Counted from the stretch's first letter, positions 17,428-27,157 are shown. The stretch: 64,000 bases of DNA from JBGVMW01 sp045125095 (GCA_045125095.1 JBGVMW010000096.1:1-64000); one strand, 5' to 3'. Numbers and translations are program-made. Notes: generated by a model not told the origin, from the sequence alone.

Positions 17428-18915
17428 TTACATTCCTAAGAATTTCTTAACAACATTCTGCATTTCTGCTGTTTCACATACTGTATTATGTAATACCGGA
17501 GCTGTACGAATCTCCTCAATTGCCTTAGGTACTTTTACATTAGAAATCTTTTCTAACTCATCTACTAATTCAAAGTCACCCATTGCATCATATTTCGCAT
17601 CAATTGCATTCATAACGCTTCTTGTGAACTTGTATGGGCTCGCTGTGGAAGCAATTACCGTCTTTGTAGTATCCTTGCTGTCTGCTTTGTATTTCTCATA
17701 AACAGTTGCTGCCACTGCTGTATGTGTATCCATTACATAGCCTGCTGCTTCGTAAACAGACTTAATTGTAGAAGCAGTTTCCTCTTCTTTCGCATAATTT
17801 CCATAGAAATCTTTTAGTTCTGCTTTCATACTATCTGTAATAGTGTAAACACCCTTTGCAGCTAAGTCATTCATGCATTCTGCATTCTTTGCAGCATCCT
17901 CTCCTGCAATCTTATAAATCAATCTCTCTAAGTTGCTGGAAATTAAAATATCCATTGATGGAGAAGTTGTTAAAATAAATTCACGATTTCTGTCATAGCT
18001 TCCTGTTGCAAAGAAATCATATAATACCTTATTATCATTAGATGCACAGATTAATTTTGCAATCGGCACACCCATCGCTTTCGCATAGTAAGCTGCTAAA
18101 ATGTTACCAAAGTTACCTGTTGGAACTACTACATTAATCTTTTCACCGTTTTCTATCTCTTTATTTTCAATCATTTTTGCATATGCATATACATAATATA
18201 CAACCTGTGGCATCAAACGACCGATATTGATTGAGTTCGCAGAAGAAAACTGGTAACCTGCCCCATCCAACTCTATCGCTAAATCCTTATCGTTGAATAT
18301 TTTCTTCACACCGCTCTGCGCGTCGTCAAAGTTACCATGAATACCAACAACAAATGTATTATCACCTTTCTGAGTTACCATCTGTTTTTCCTGAATTGGA
18401 CTTACACCATTCTTTGGATAGAAAACAATAATCTTTGTTCCCGGTACATCAGCAAACCCTGCTAATGCAGCCTTACCTGTATCACCAGATGTTGCAGTCA
18501 GAATTACAATGTCATTTTTTACATTATTTTTCTTTGCTGCTGTTGTTAAAAGGTGTGGTAAAATGGAAAGTGCCATATCTTTAAATGCGATAGTTGCTCC
18601 ATGAAACAATTCTAAGTAGTAAGCATCGGAAACCTTTGCTAATGGCGCAATTGCTTCTGTATCGAATTTTGCATCATACGCCTTATTGATACATGACTTT
18701 AATTCTTCTTCTGTATAATCACTAAGCATCAGCTTCATTACTTCGTAAGCAGTTTCCTGATAAGACATCTTTGCAAGTTCTTCAAAAGAAACATCCAGTG
18801 CCGGAATATGATCTGGTACAAATAAACCACCATCATCTGCTAATCCTTTTAAAATCGCCTGTGAAGCTGTTACTTTTTCACCATTGCTTCTTGTACTCTT
18901 GTATAAAACGCTCAT
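17428..18915 (-). CDS. thrC: Threonine synthase
   Basis: ThrC converts O-phosphohomoserine to threonine and phosphate with PLP. From the ATG at 18915 the protein has 495 residues, the usual size of the long bacterial form. This ATG has GGAG at 7 nt; longer starts leave the site inside the coding region. The PLP Lys is Lys112 in the segment HGATIAFKDMAL, and the TSGDTGKAA and VPTGNFGN phosphate-loop motifs are present. It stands alone and shares a bidirectional terminator with the CheX-like gene. Confidence 0.95.
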   Translation of the reverse strand: MSVLYKSTRSNGEKVTASQAILKGLADDGGLFVPDHIPALDVSFEELAKMSYQETAYEVMKLMLSDYTEEELKSCINKAYDAKFDTEAIAPLAKVSDAYYLELFHGATIAFKDMALSILPHLLTTAAKKNNVKNDIVILTATSGDTGKAALAGFADVPGTKIIVFYPKNGVSPIQEKQMVTQKGDNTFVVGIHGNFDDAQSGVKKIFNDKDLAIELDGAGYQFSSANSINIGRLMPQVVYYVYAYAKMIENKEIENGEKINVVVPTGNFGNILAAYYAKAMGVPIAKLICASNDNKVLYDFFATGSYDRNREFILTTSPSMDILISSNLERLIYKIAGEDAAKNAECMNDLAAKGVYTITDSMKAELKDFYGNYAKEEETASTIKSVYEAAGYVMDTHTAVAATVYEKYKADSKDTTKTVIASTASPYKFTRSVMNAIDAKYDAMGDFELVDELEKISNVKVPKAIEEIRTAPVLHNTVCETAEMQNVVKKFLGM

Positions 18916-19037
18916 GTTCATTCTCCTATCTACATTTGATTTATTCATCATCGCGTAAGAACTGCCCCATTTGGCACAGAACTGAAATTATTATAGCATA
19001 CCTGTTTTTGGGAAACAAGTAGAACTTATAAAAATTT

Positions 19038-19063
19038 AAAAAGCGCCATAAATGACGCTTTTA
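19038..19063 (-). terminator. Terminator of the NlpC/P60 gene
   Basis: AAAAGCGxCAT pairs with ATGxCGCTTTT around a 2-nt loop, 18 bp after the stop on the minus strand. Confidence 0.7.
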
Positions 19064-19080
19064 TAAATATAGTTTACCTA

Positions 19081-20238
19081 TTAATCAGCCAACAATCTGG
19101 TTGCACAGATTGGATTACGGTAAAATGCATTTGAAATCTTAATACCTGTCTTCTTAGAACTTGCATGGATAACTTGTCCACCACCAATGTACATAGCAAC
19201 ATGATTGATGCTAGAACCACTACCATAGAAAATCAAATCACCCGGCTTTAATTCTGATGTACTAATTCTTGTGCCACAATTTGCCTGCGCTCTGGAAGAA
19301 TGTGGTAAATAAATACCAAAGTTTCTATAGATTGACATCGTAAACCCAGAACAATCTGCTCCATTTGTTAAGCTTGCACCGCCCCAGACATATGGGTTGC
19401 CCAAGAACTGTTTTGCAAACTGGACAATTGATACGCGGATATCTGACACACCGGTACCATACTTCAATTCTTTCATTGTAACAGCTGTATCCAGTTCGGT
19501 TGTAATCTCAACAAATTCTTTTGCGACATAACCTTCATCAGAATCTACTTCTACTTTAATCCAATCACCATTAATCTCTAATACTGTTAATTTTTCTTCC
19601 TGTGGCACCTGGCACAAAATCCCCGCATCAACAGAAGCTTCAAGACGAACATTTAATGTCTGTGTATTAACCACAGCAAATGTCTCCATAACTTCCTTAG
19701 CCACCACCTCTGCTTCTTCGCCTGTATATAAAAATTCTGCCTTTACATAGCCTTCTACTTTACCAGATTTAATCTTAGCCCATCCATCTGCTATTTCGAA
19801 GATTTCACAGCCTGCGTTCTTTGGCAGTTTACCAGCCAATTCCGCATCCTCGCTCGGCTCTTTACGAATATTTAAGTTGTTATCTACATGTGCAACACCT
19901 AAATTCGTATAACCAGCTACAACTGATTCTTCTTTTACTTCCTGTATCCCAGAGCCAACCTGTGTATTTGATGCAATTGAAGCTGAAACACTTTCTTCAC
20001 TTCCCAATACATCTTCTACACCAATGTTTAACTCTACTGAATCAACATTTACAAGAGCTTCTTCTATATTTATATACGGAATCCCGGTTTTTACTGTTGA
20101 GTATTCTCTTGCTGTAAGCTGCGCTGCGCTTACAGATTTTTCATTTTCTATATTAAATGCCTGACCTACCATACAGGCTGTCGTGAGTACGCATATACCA
20201 GTTGTTAAAAGTGAAGTACCTTTTATCATTTTTTTCAT
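19081..20238 (-). CDS. Secreted SH3b-NlpC/P60 cell-wall hydrolase
   Basis: The protein is probably a D,L-endopeptidase that cuts peptidoglycan stem peptides outside the membrane. The 385-residue chain has a signal peptide (about 1-39), a low-complexity linker, two bacterial SH3 domains (about 108-175 and 186-246) and a C-terminal NlpC/P60 domain (about 265-385). The catalytic triad is visible: Cys296 in GADCSGFT, His346 in SINHVAMY, and a His near 358 in VIHASSK. It is monocistronic with its own terminator. Confidence 0.93.
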   Translation of the reverse strand: MKKMIKGTSLLTTGICVLTTACMVGQAFNIENEKSVSAAQLTAREYSTVKTGIPYINIEEALVNVDSVELNIGVEDVLGSEESVSASIASNTQVGSGIQEVKEESVVAGYTNLGVAHVDNNLNIRKEPSEDAELAGKLPKNAGCEIFEIADGWAKIKSGKVEGYVKAEFLYTGEEAEVVAKEVMETFAVVNTQTLNVRLEASVDAGILCQVPQEEKLTVLEINGDWIKVEVDSDEGYVAKEFVEITTELDTAVTMKELKYGTGVSDIRVSIVQFAKQFLGNPYVWGGASLTNGADCSGFTMSIYRNFGIYLPHSSRAQANCGTRISTSELKPGDLIFYGSGSSINHVAMYIGGGQVIHASSKKTGIKISNAFYRNPICATRLLAD

Positions 20239-20383
20239 GGAACCCTCCTATTATACAATCACTTCCAAATATATTACATTTTTATTAAAACACACGTTAA
20301 TCATTGTAGCACATTATTTCGTTTTGTCAAGACCAGTGTGTAATATTTTTGTAACATTTTAAAAGTCATTTATTCCATGTGTA

Positions 20384-21472
20384 TTATGCATGTTTGATAA
20401 TTGTTCCTCCACCTACTACAATATCTCCATCATAAAGAACCAACGCCTGCCCCGGTGTAGCTGCACGTTGTGGCTCATCAAATATACACTCTATTCTATT
20501 ATCATCTATTTTTCTGACAGTACAGGCAGCACCTTGGTGAGCATAGCGAATCTTGCCTGTAAAACGCATTTCCCCTTCGATATCCGGTATCGCCATAAAA
20601 TTTACATTTTCCGCATACACATAACGGTCAAATACATCCTCATTGCTACCAATGACAACTTCATTTGCTTCCGGACGTATTTCAACAACAAATACCGGTT
20701 TACCCATGGATAAATTCAATCCTTTACGCTGTCCGACGGTGTAATTGGTAATTCCTTTGTGACGACCAATCACATTTCCATCCAGATCCACAAAATTACC
20801 TTCCGGTATTTTGACGCCTGCTTCTTTTTTGATAAAGGATGCATAATCATTATCCGGGATAAAACAGATTTCCTGACTATCCGGCTTGTTTGCTACCCGC
20901 AATCCGATATCTCCTGCAATTTTTCGTATTTCATCTTTACAATATGCGCCTACAGGCATAAGTGTATGTGACAACTGTTCCTGCGTCAGATTGTATAAGG
21001 CATAGGTCTGATCTTTTGCTGCTGTGACTGATTTTTTTAATGCGTACCGTCCATTTTCTAACTGTACAACCTGGGCATAGTGACCAGTGGCAATGTAATC
21101 CGCTCCTAACGCCAGACTTTTATCAAGAAGCGCTTCCCACTTTATATAACGATTGCAGGCAATACACGGATTCGGGGTTCTTCCAGCTAAATATTCCTTT
21201 ACAAAGTAATCCATTACTTTTTCTTTAAACACATCCCGAAACTGCATTACATAATACGGAATATCCAGAGCATTTGCTACCCTTCTCGCATCGTCCACTG
21301 CACTTAAACCACAGCAACCACCCTGTTCTTCTGCCTCAAAGGTGTCCTTTTCCTGCCAAATCTGCATGGTAACACCCATTACATCATAACCTTGCTCCTT
21401 CAATAAATATGCTGCCACAGAGGAATCCACTCCTCCCGACATTCCAATTACAACTTTCTTTTTTGTTGCCAT
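20384..21472 (-). CDS. mnmA: tRNA-specific 2-thiouridylase
   Basis: MnmA thiolates U34 of tRNA-Lys, -Glu and -Gln, using ATP and sulfur relayed from a cysteine desulfurase. The 362-residue protein has the PP-loop GMSGGVDSS at residues 10-18 and the two catalytic cysteines, Cys103 (NPCIACN) and Cys203 (SQEICFIP). The C-terminal beta-barrel domain is complete. No cysteine desulfurase or NifU-like gene is next to it here. Confidence 0.96.
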   Translation of the reverse strand: MATKKKVVIGMSGGVDSSVAAYLLKEQGYDVMGVTMQIWQEKDTFEAEEQGGCCGLSAVDDARRVANALDIPYYVMQFRDVFKEKVMDYFVKEYLAGRTPNPCIACNRYIKWEALLDKSLALGADYIATGHYAQVVQLENGRYALKKSVTAAKDQTYALYNLTQEQLSHTLMPVGAYCKDEIRKIAGDIGLRVANKPDSQEICFIPDNDYASFIKKEAGVKIPEGNFVDLDGNVIGRHKGITNYTVGQRKGLNLSMGKPVFVVEIRPEANEVVIGSNEDVFDRYVYAENVNFMAIPDIEGEMRFTGKIRYAHQGAACTVRKIDDNRIECIFDEPQRAATPGQALVLYDGDIVVGGGTIIKHA

Positions 21473-21529
21473 TTATCTTCCTATACAGAATTGCTTCTGT
21501 TTCCCTTTCTTAAATAATTACAATAGACA

Positions 21530-21580
21530 TTTGCAAAAATGATGACCATCCGCAAATTGTCAGAATTGTTTGTGCCAATT
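21530..21580. repeat. Dispersed repeat family R3, second copy
   Basis: It matches 3746-3797 in the same orientation with a few mismatches. It lies upstream of mnmA and runs directly into an R4 repeat. Confidence 0.65.
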
Positions 21581-21584
21581 CCCC

Positions 21585-21640
21585 GCAAAGTGGAACGCAC
21601 ATCTTGCAGAAAGGAATTTTCAAACACGCTCTAGTATATA
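21585..21640. repeat. Dispersed repeat family R4, copy 1
   Basis: A 24-bp core (21585-21608, GCAAAGTGGAACGCACATCT then TGCA) is followed by AATTTTCAAACACG and a TCTAGTATATA end. The core recurs inverted at 34661-34684, while the right-hand flank recurs in the same orientation at 34691-34710. Confidence 0.65.
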
Positions 21641-21673
21641 GGAATTACAGAAAATATTCAAGTATATAGAAAC

Positions 21674-22288
21674 TCAGCTCGAGTAATTTTCAAGGAAATC
21701 ATACAACTCTTTTATTTCTTTTATATTATAACCTTCCTTACATTTTGTCTGCATTTCTTCCGGAAGGTTGTCCATGTAGATATCCGTCAGCATAAACAAT
21801 GCACCTGTTGCCCATTCGTATACTCCAATCCTTCCATCGTCTCCCATTTTTAGAATATACGCAAATTCTTCTTTGTCTTCATATGTTTTTCTCACCACAA
21901 CTTTTTCATTAGAGAATGAGAGAAGGGTACAATCGCAAAATCCCTTCTGCTTTTCCTCAGCAGAAGGGTTCTGTTCATACTCTGATAAATATGTGATAAA
22001 TTCTTCTCGTGTCATTCCAATACATTCTGGCGGAAGTACAACTTCTTCCTCTGTATGCACCTGGGATGTACGATTATAAATATCAAACACATACTGGGTA
22101 TCTCCACCAATTTGATTGTCTGATACTTTTTCTACAGCAACTGGCGGCAATGCATTTTCATCCAATACCAGTTCCATGTTTTTCTGGTCATCCTTTGCTT
22201 CTTCTTTTGCCCAGTAATAGCTGACACAAAATGCAATAACCAGCAACGCCACAAATACACCAACCGCCGCAATTCTTTTTTTCTTCAT
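21674..22288 (-). CDS. Hypothetical membrane-anchored protein
   Basis: I do not recognise the function. The 204-residue protein has an N-terminal membrane segment (about 5-26) and an acidic extracytoplasmic domain. The C-terminal half, with a YILKMGDDGRIGVYEW strand pattern and a charged helical end, loosely resembles the BofC C-terminal fold, but I cannot confirm it. It contains the segment GMTREEFITYLSEYEQNPS. The 134-bp mobile element sits in its upstream region, between it and the flippase gene, and could affect its expression. Confidence 0.7.
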   Translation of the reverse strand: MKKKRIAAVGVFVALLVIAFCVSYYWAKEEAKDDQKNMELVLDENALPPVAVEKVSDNQIGGDTQYVFDIYNRTSQVHTEEEVVLPPECIGMTREEFITYLSEYEQNPSAEEKQKGFCDCTLLSFSNEKVVVRKTYEDKEEFAYILKMGDDGRIGVYEWATGALFMLTDIYMDNLPEEMQTKCKEGYNIKEIKELYDFLENYSS

Positions 22289-22327
22289 AAATACTAACTT
22301 CCTTTATCTTCTTAATAATATTGAAAC

Positions 22328-22461
22328 GTAACTATTCAGTACCCTCATAGTTACGAGCCAAAATCCATGCAGAATCACCTACGGTGATGGATTTTGGCCT
22401 GCTGCCACTACGTTTTCATACGGACTGTGCAGTTCAGCACAGTCCTGTTCTGAATAGTTAC
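22328..22461 (+). mobile_element. 134-bp MITE, copy 1
   Basis: The element starts GTAACTATTCAG and ends with the exact complement CTGAATAGTTAC (15 of 16 ends pair if extended). A perfect 8-bp direct repeat, attgaaac, flanks it (22320-22327 and 22462-22469), as expected of a target-site duplication. It is identical over all 134 bp to 32434-32567. Three internal stem-loops are visible: GTAACTAT/ATAGTTAC, GCCAAAATCC/GGATTTTGGC and GGACTGTGC/GCACAGTCC. It encodes no transposase, so a transposase elsewhere must move it. Confidence 0.92.
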
Positions 22462-22555
22462 ATTGAAACAAAATATATTTCACTGTTAGTATCTCCCATT
22501 TTTTTCTTTTTAATCAAAAAACGCATACCAAATGGTACACGTTTTTTGATAATCC

Positions 22556-24205
22556 TTATTCACGAAATAAATGTAGCTTATCTGCTATCTTCGCCATTCG
22601 TAATCCCATTGGCATCTGGATCATTTCCTCACGACTAATTCCCTTCAATAACAGGATAGCTACTGCATATACAATTACTGCCACAACAACCGCACAAACC
22701 ACAGCAATACGGTTTGATGATATAACTGCCATAAAGATACGATAACTACCAAAAGCAGCTACGCCCATAATGCCGGAAGCAATTACCGGAATCATAAACG
22801 TTTTTACCACTTCCTGCTTGTAACGCACCGTTCTCCATATGCCAACAGCATTCAAGATACACATTACAACAGAGAAGAAAATATTAGCATAAACAACCGC
22901 ATACAAGCCCAAATTAAATACATCAATCATAAGATACAGACAAACAACATGCAGTATCAAAGCGATTACAGCATTAATTACCGGCACATTCATGCGATTC
23001 AACCCCTGTAAAATGCCGTTTGTCAGTGTTGACATTGCATAAAAGATAACAGCTACCGCTCCCACTTGAAGGAGAGTTGCCGGCAATGCACTATTGTCAT
23101 TAAATAACATCTGTAATAGTGGTGATGCCAAAATCGCTAATCCAACTGCACACGGAATCGACAACAACATTACAAATCTCATTGCTACATTTATTTTATT
23201 ATTTACAAGCTTGCGACTTCGTTTCTGCAACGCTGCTGTCATTGATGGAATCAACGAAGAGGTAACTGCACTAGCCAAAGCAATTGGAACATTAATCAGT
23301 ACCTTGTATTTACCAGAATAAATTCCCCACAGTTCCACATAATTCTCTATCTCTTTTTTCTCCATTAAACGATAAAAAATCGCCTGATCTATAATACCGC
23401 TAATGTTATACACCGTTGTACTGAGAAGCACTGGTAAAATAATAAGAATCATTGGTTTAAACATAGCGGAATAGGATTCTACATGTGTGTTATGGTCATG
23501 TTTTACCTGACGCTTATAAACTGCACGGAACAAAAGACCTACAAACATAAGGAATAACAATCCTGCAAACGCTCCTACTCCTGTTCCTAATGTACCGCCT
23601 GCTGCCCCATACGCAGCACCATAATCTTCCTGATACAAGATGTCCCCAATTGTTTTGCCATAACGGAACAAATAATAAGCTGCCGCCACACTGATAATAG
23701 CATTCACAATCTGTTCTAATATCTGTGAAATTGCTGTAGGCATCATGGTTCCCATTCCTTGGAAGTATCCACGAAAGACGCCCATAACTGCCACAATAAG
23801 AATGGTCGGTCCAAGAACTCTCAGTGCAATTGCGCTTAATGGATTCCTCATAAGATCTGTCGCAATCCAATCCGCTCCTACAAATACGATTCCGCTTGCA
23901 ATCAAACCCATAATAACTGCAAATACCATAGCTTCCCGGTATACACGCCGTGCATTTTTCACTTCGCCACGTGCCAATCGTTCTGATACCATCTTTGCCA
24001 CCGCAGTCGGCAGACTGTAGGACGATATCAAAAGCATCAGCGAATACACTTCAAATGCGCAACTGTAATAGCCATTACCCTCATCCCCTATGATATTTGT
24101 CAAAGGTATACGGTACAACATTCCTATGACTCTCGCGATCATGGATGCCACCGCAAGTACACTCCCCTGTACTACCATATTCCTGTTTGTATTTCTGTTT
24201 CCCAT
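22556..24205 (-). CDS. MATE/MOP-type lipid-linked polysaccharide flippase (SpoVB/MurJ-like)
   Basis: The protein probably flips lipid-linked cell-wall or polysaccharide precursors across the membrane. From the ATG at 24205, with AGGAG 5 nt upstream, it has 549 residues. An earlier in-frame ATG-like start would overlap ybeY and lacks a ribosome site. About fourteen hydrophobic helices are visible, beginning with GSVLAVASMIARVIGMLYRIPLT, a pattern typical of the SpoVB/YtgP group. It lies just downstream of ybeY. Whether it is a sporulation (SpoVB) or vegetative (Amj/MurJ-like) flippase cannot be told from sequence. Confidence 0.9.
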   Translation of the reverse strand: MGNRNTNRNMVVQGSVLAVASMIARVIGMLYRIPLTNIIGDEGNGYYSCAFEVYSLMLLISSYSLPTAVAKMVSERLARGEVKNARRVYREAMVFAVIMGLIASGIVFVGADWIATDLMRNPLSAIALRVLGPTILIVAVMGVFRGYFQGMGTMMPTAISQILEQIVNAIISVAAAYYLFRYGKTIGDILYQEDYGAAYGAAGGTLGTGVGAFAGLLFLMFVGLLFRAVYKRQVKHDHNTHVESYSAMFKPMILIILPVLLSTTVYNISGIIDQAIFYRLMEKKEIENYVELWGIYSGKYKVLINVPIALASAVTSSLIPSMTAALQKRSRKLVNNKINVAMRFVMLLSIPCAVGLAILASPLLQMLFNDNSALPATLLQVGAVAVIFYAMSTLTNGILQGLNRMNVPVINAVIALILHVVCLYLMIDVFNLGLYAVVYANIFFSVVMCILNAVGIWRTVRYKQEVVKTFMIPVIASGIMGVAAFGSYRIFMAVISSNRIAVVCAVVVAVIVYAVAILLLKGISREEMIQMPMGLRMAKIADKLHLFRE

Positions 24206-24233
24206 ATAAACTCCTGTACTATAACTGTATTGA

Positions 24234-24728
24234 TTATCGGCCGATGCCAAGCTTCTCTAAAATGGCATCCTGATGCGAAAACATAATCTTCTCTTCTGTT
24301 TCTATCATGTGGTCATATCCCATTAAGTGTAACATACTGTGTGCAAAAAGAAAAGCAAATTCACGTTTGCAGGAATGACCATAACTTTCTGCCTGCTCCT
24401 TTACCTTGTCGAGAGAAATTACAATATCCCCCAGCATCAGTTCTCCTGTATCCGGGTTAAAATTGTCTCCCTGTTCCTCCAGTCCTTCAAAACATGCTGG
24501 TTGTTCATACTCCACCATAGGAAATGACAATACATCTGTAGGCTTGTCTATGTCTCTTTGTTCCTTATTAATCTGTTGTATAGAATCGTTGTCCGTCAAA
24601 ATACAATTTACTTCTGCTTCATATGGACAATTCTCATAATCCAAAGCAGCCTCCATAACTAGCTCCCCAATTTTTTTATAATCTATACCCAAATCCAGTT
24701 TGTATTCTTCTTCCAGATATAATGTCAT
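24234..24728 (-). CDS. ybeY: Endoribonuclease YbeY
   Basis: YbeY is a zinc-dependent endoribonuclease needed for 16S rRNA maturation and ribosome quality control. The 164-residue protein has the metal motif with His130, His134 and His140 (HSMLHLMGYDH). It is 13 bp downstream of phoH, in the conserved yqfD-phoH-ybeY order. Confidence 0.95.
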   Translation of the reverse strand: MTLYLEEEYKLDLGIDYKKIGELVMEAALDYENCPYEAEVNCILTDNDSIQQINKEQRDIDKPTDVLSFPMVEYEQPACFEGLEEQGDNFNPDTGELMLGDIVISLDKVKEQAESYGHSCKREFAFLFAHSMLHLMGYDHMIETEEKIMFSHQDAILEKLGIGR

Positions 24729-24741
24729 CGTATCCTACTCC

Positions 24742-25755
24742 TTATCTATTCTTTCTCTGTGCCTTTTTCATTTTTTTCTCTGTTTTCTCTTTTGTGTTTT
24801 TCATATCCGATTTATTTTCATATTCTTCATATGCCTTGACAATCTTCTGCACCAGTGGATGACGCACAACATCTTTACTTGTCAACTCACAGAACGCAAT
24901 ATCATCTACTCTTTTCAACACCTGGCATGCCACCTCCAAACCGGAACGCTGAGAGGACGGTAAATCCTTCTGGGTTGCATCACCAGTAATAATCACCTTA
25001 GAACCAAAGCCAATACGTGTCAGAAACATTTTCATCTGTGCCGGAGTGGTATTCTGGGCTTCGTCCAATATAATAAAGGCATTATCTAAAGTACGTCCTC
25101 GCATATACGCAAGGGGAGCCACCTCAATCAGCCCTTTCTCCATATTCTTCATAAATGTTTCTGCACCCATAATCTGATACAATGCATCATACAAAGGACG
25201 CAGATATGGATCTACCTTACTCTGCATATCTCCTGGCAGGAATCCTAATTTCTCCCCCGCCTCAATTGCCGGACGTGTCAAAATAATACGAGATACTTCC
25301 TCATTCTTAAATGCCTTGATTGCCATTGCCATAGCAAGGTAGGTCTTACCGGTTCCCGCCGGGCCAATACCAAACACAATCATCTTTTCACGAATGGCAT
25401 CTACATAGTTCTTCTGCCCCAATGTCTTTGGTTTAATTGGTTTTCCCTGAATCGTATGACAAATAATATCCTTATCAATCTCCAGCACCTTTTTCTCTTT
25501 TTCCTCCACTGCCAGAGATAAAATATAATCTACATTCTGTTCATTGATAATATTACCCCTTTTAGATAATTCAGTCAGCTGTTTCAATACACTGGCAGCC
25601 TTCTCAACACGACTTTCCTCACCTTCAATGCGTACCTCTCCCTCTCTGGTAATCACCATAACATCATACATTCTTTCAATCTTTTTGATATTTTTATCAA
25701 ACTGGCCAAATACATTCTGTATATGTTCTGCCGGAATATCAATTATTTTCTCCAT
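24742..25755 (-). CDS. phoH: PhoH family ATPase
   Basis: This is a P-loop ATPase related to superfamily 1 helicases, linked to RNA metabolism through its conserved association with ybeY. The 337-residue protein has an N-terminal KH-like region (about 1-65), Walker A GPAGTGKT at 131-138 and Walker B LDEAQN near 230-235. The C-terminal tail is very rich in Lys and Glu. Its start overlaps the end of yqfD by 17 bp, suggesting translational coupling. Confidence 0.94.
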   Translation of the reverse strand: MEKIIDIPAEHIQNVFGQFDKNIKKIERMYDVMVITREGEVRIEGEESRVEKAASVLKQLTELSKRGNIINEQNVDYILSLAVEEKEKKVLEIDKDIICHTIQGKPIKPKTLGQKNYVDAIREKMIVFGIGPAGTGKTYLAMAMAIKAFKNEEVSRIILTRPAIEAGEKLGFLPGDMQSKVDPYLRPLYDALYQIMGAETFMKNMEKGLIEVAPLAYMRGRTLDNAFIILDEAQNTTPAQMKMFLTRIGFGSKVIITGDATQKDLPSSQRSGLEVACQVLKRVDDIAFCELTSKDVVRHPLVQKIVKAYEEYENKSDMKNTKEKTEKKMKKAQRKNR

Positions 25756-26983
25756 TCTCTACCTCTGTCTCCTGTTCCTTTACTTCTATTTTTTCCACCG
25801 GACTTCTGATACCCAATTTTTCAACCAGTACAAATCTTCCCGTGGTCTGGCATTCCTTTCCATTAACTTCTATTGTAACATTATTTTCAAGTATTTCTAC
25901 CCCTTTTTCGGTTAAATTTTCGCAAAATTCTCTTACTCTTTCCTTAGCAACGCCTTTTGCCTGCTCTTTTGTGTATTTTTTTTGAACTGTTTCGTATTTT
26001 CTTATTGTATATTCACCTAGTGTAATTGGTACATAAAAATTTTCTCCTATATGCAATGTTGTTTCTTCCGTTGCCATATCCTGTTCTGATTCTAACGTTC
26101 GATTTCTTCCAAAATAGAAACAGGTATCCAACAATTTTATATAGTATCCTTTTCGCACCTTCTCCTGATATAGTTTTTCCTCATATTGCATCGGAAATAC
26201 ATCATTATAATCATAGATTGTCTTTCCATATACATCTGCATCTGCCGCCAGATAATGATATGCCGATGGTTCTCCTGCGTCATCTACTATGGTAATCCGC
26301 CCCGAAACCAATATGTCTCCCTTTTTAATCACATCACCTTCTGAAACGACAGGGGTTCCCTTTCGCGTTACCATTTTTACAATGACTGCATCTTTGTCTG
26401 ACACAATGTCGCTTTCCACTTCTTCTGTTTTTTCATCCATTGTAATATCTGTATTTTCTTTTAGTTGAATAATCAATCTCGTTCCTTTGATCTGTGCTGA
26501 TGCCCAGATAATGTCGTTATATTTTATACGTAACATAGTTTCTATTTCTTCACAATTCAATTTTTCTTTCCTGATACCATGATGTACATTTTCACTTTCC
26601 AGATAATCCAGCAACACATCTGTCGTTCTCGCGCAATTTCCATATATTTCTATCTGCCAGATAAAATGAGAGCACATATGTACTGTCATACAACAAAGAA
26701 GTACCCCCATAAAAAATATTTTTCTTTTCCGGTATCTGTGCATTAAAAAAGGCACTCCCGTTTTTTCCATAATATGCACCTTTGTTTTTGTCTTTTTTAA
26801 AATCGGTGCCAATGCAAAATAACCTCGAATGCTGATGTACATTTCATAGGAATTATCCTGCTCTTTTATATTCCAAAGCAATATGTTACGATTACTACAC
26901 AAGTTCATAAACCGTTCCGGGGAAGCTCCCTCAAGGCGGATCCTCACATATCCTTTGAGATATTTCATAAGTCGGATAAACAT
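25739..26983 (-). CDS. yqfD: Sporulation protein YqfD
   Basis: YqfD is a SigE-dependent mother-cell protein related to the stage IV group; its exact role is unclear. The 414-residue protein starts with the typical hydrophilic domain (GYVRIRLEGASPERFMNLC), has one membrane segment near 90-107, and an extracytoplasmic domain. The segment VVSEGDVIKKGDILVSG is characteristic of the family. Its usual partner yqfC is divergent here rather than upstream in the same operon. The operon continues into phoH and ybeY. Confidence 0.93.
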   Translation of the reverse strand: MFIRLMKYLKGYVRIRLEGASPERFMNLCSNRNILLWNIKEQDNSYEMYISIRGYFALAPILKKTKTKVHIMEKTGVPFLMHRYRKRKIFFMGVLLCCMTVHMCSHFIWQIEIYGNCARTTDVLLDYLESENVHHGIRKEKLNCEEIETMLRIKYNDIIWASAQIKGTRLIIQLKENTDITMDEKTEEVESDIVSDKDAVIVKMVTRKGTPVVSEGDVIKKGDILVSGRITIVDDAGEPSAYHYLAADADVYGKTIYDYNDVFPMQYEEKLYQEKVRKGYYIKLLDTCFYFGRNRTLESEQDMATEETTLHIGENFYVPITLGEYTIRKYETVQKKYTKEQAKGVAKERVREFCENLTEKGVEILENNVTIEVNGKECQTTGRFVLVEKLGIRSPVEKIEVKEQETEVENGENN

Positions 26984-27096
26984 ACTCGTTCCCCCAGTTA
27001 CAGAGTTTCTCTTTTATAGTTTATTCTTAAATGGGGGATATATGCCAACTCCATTTCCCAAAAACAGATAGCATTTCTTACTTATATGTGAAAGTT

Positions 27097-27124
27097 GCAT
27101 GTTCCGGAGGATTTCACATACACT
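27097..27124 (+). promoter_or_regulatory. Candidate SigE-type sporulation promoter for yqfC
   Basis: GCATGTT (27097-27103) and CATACACT (27117-27124) are separated by 13 bp. They resemble the SigE -35 (KMATATT) and -10 (CATACAnT) elements. It lies 33 bp before yqfC, a known SigE-regulon gene in Bacillus. Confidence 0.6.
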
Positions 27125-27157
27125 ATAGTAGATCGATAAATGTTTGCGGGGAAAATT

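Noticed and set aside
22384..22638. Frames sharing an MMDFGLLPL start at 22384 and 32490
   Set aside because: Both start inside the two identical MITE copies and diverge at the element end, so the similarity is the repeat and not a gene family.
23514..23870. 118-codon minus-strand frame inside the flippase gene
   Set aside because: It is an out-of-frame shadow rich in Cys, Trp and Arg with no start site.
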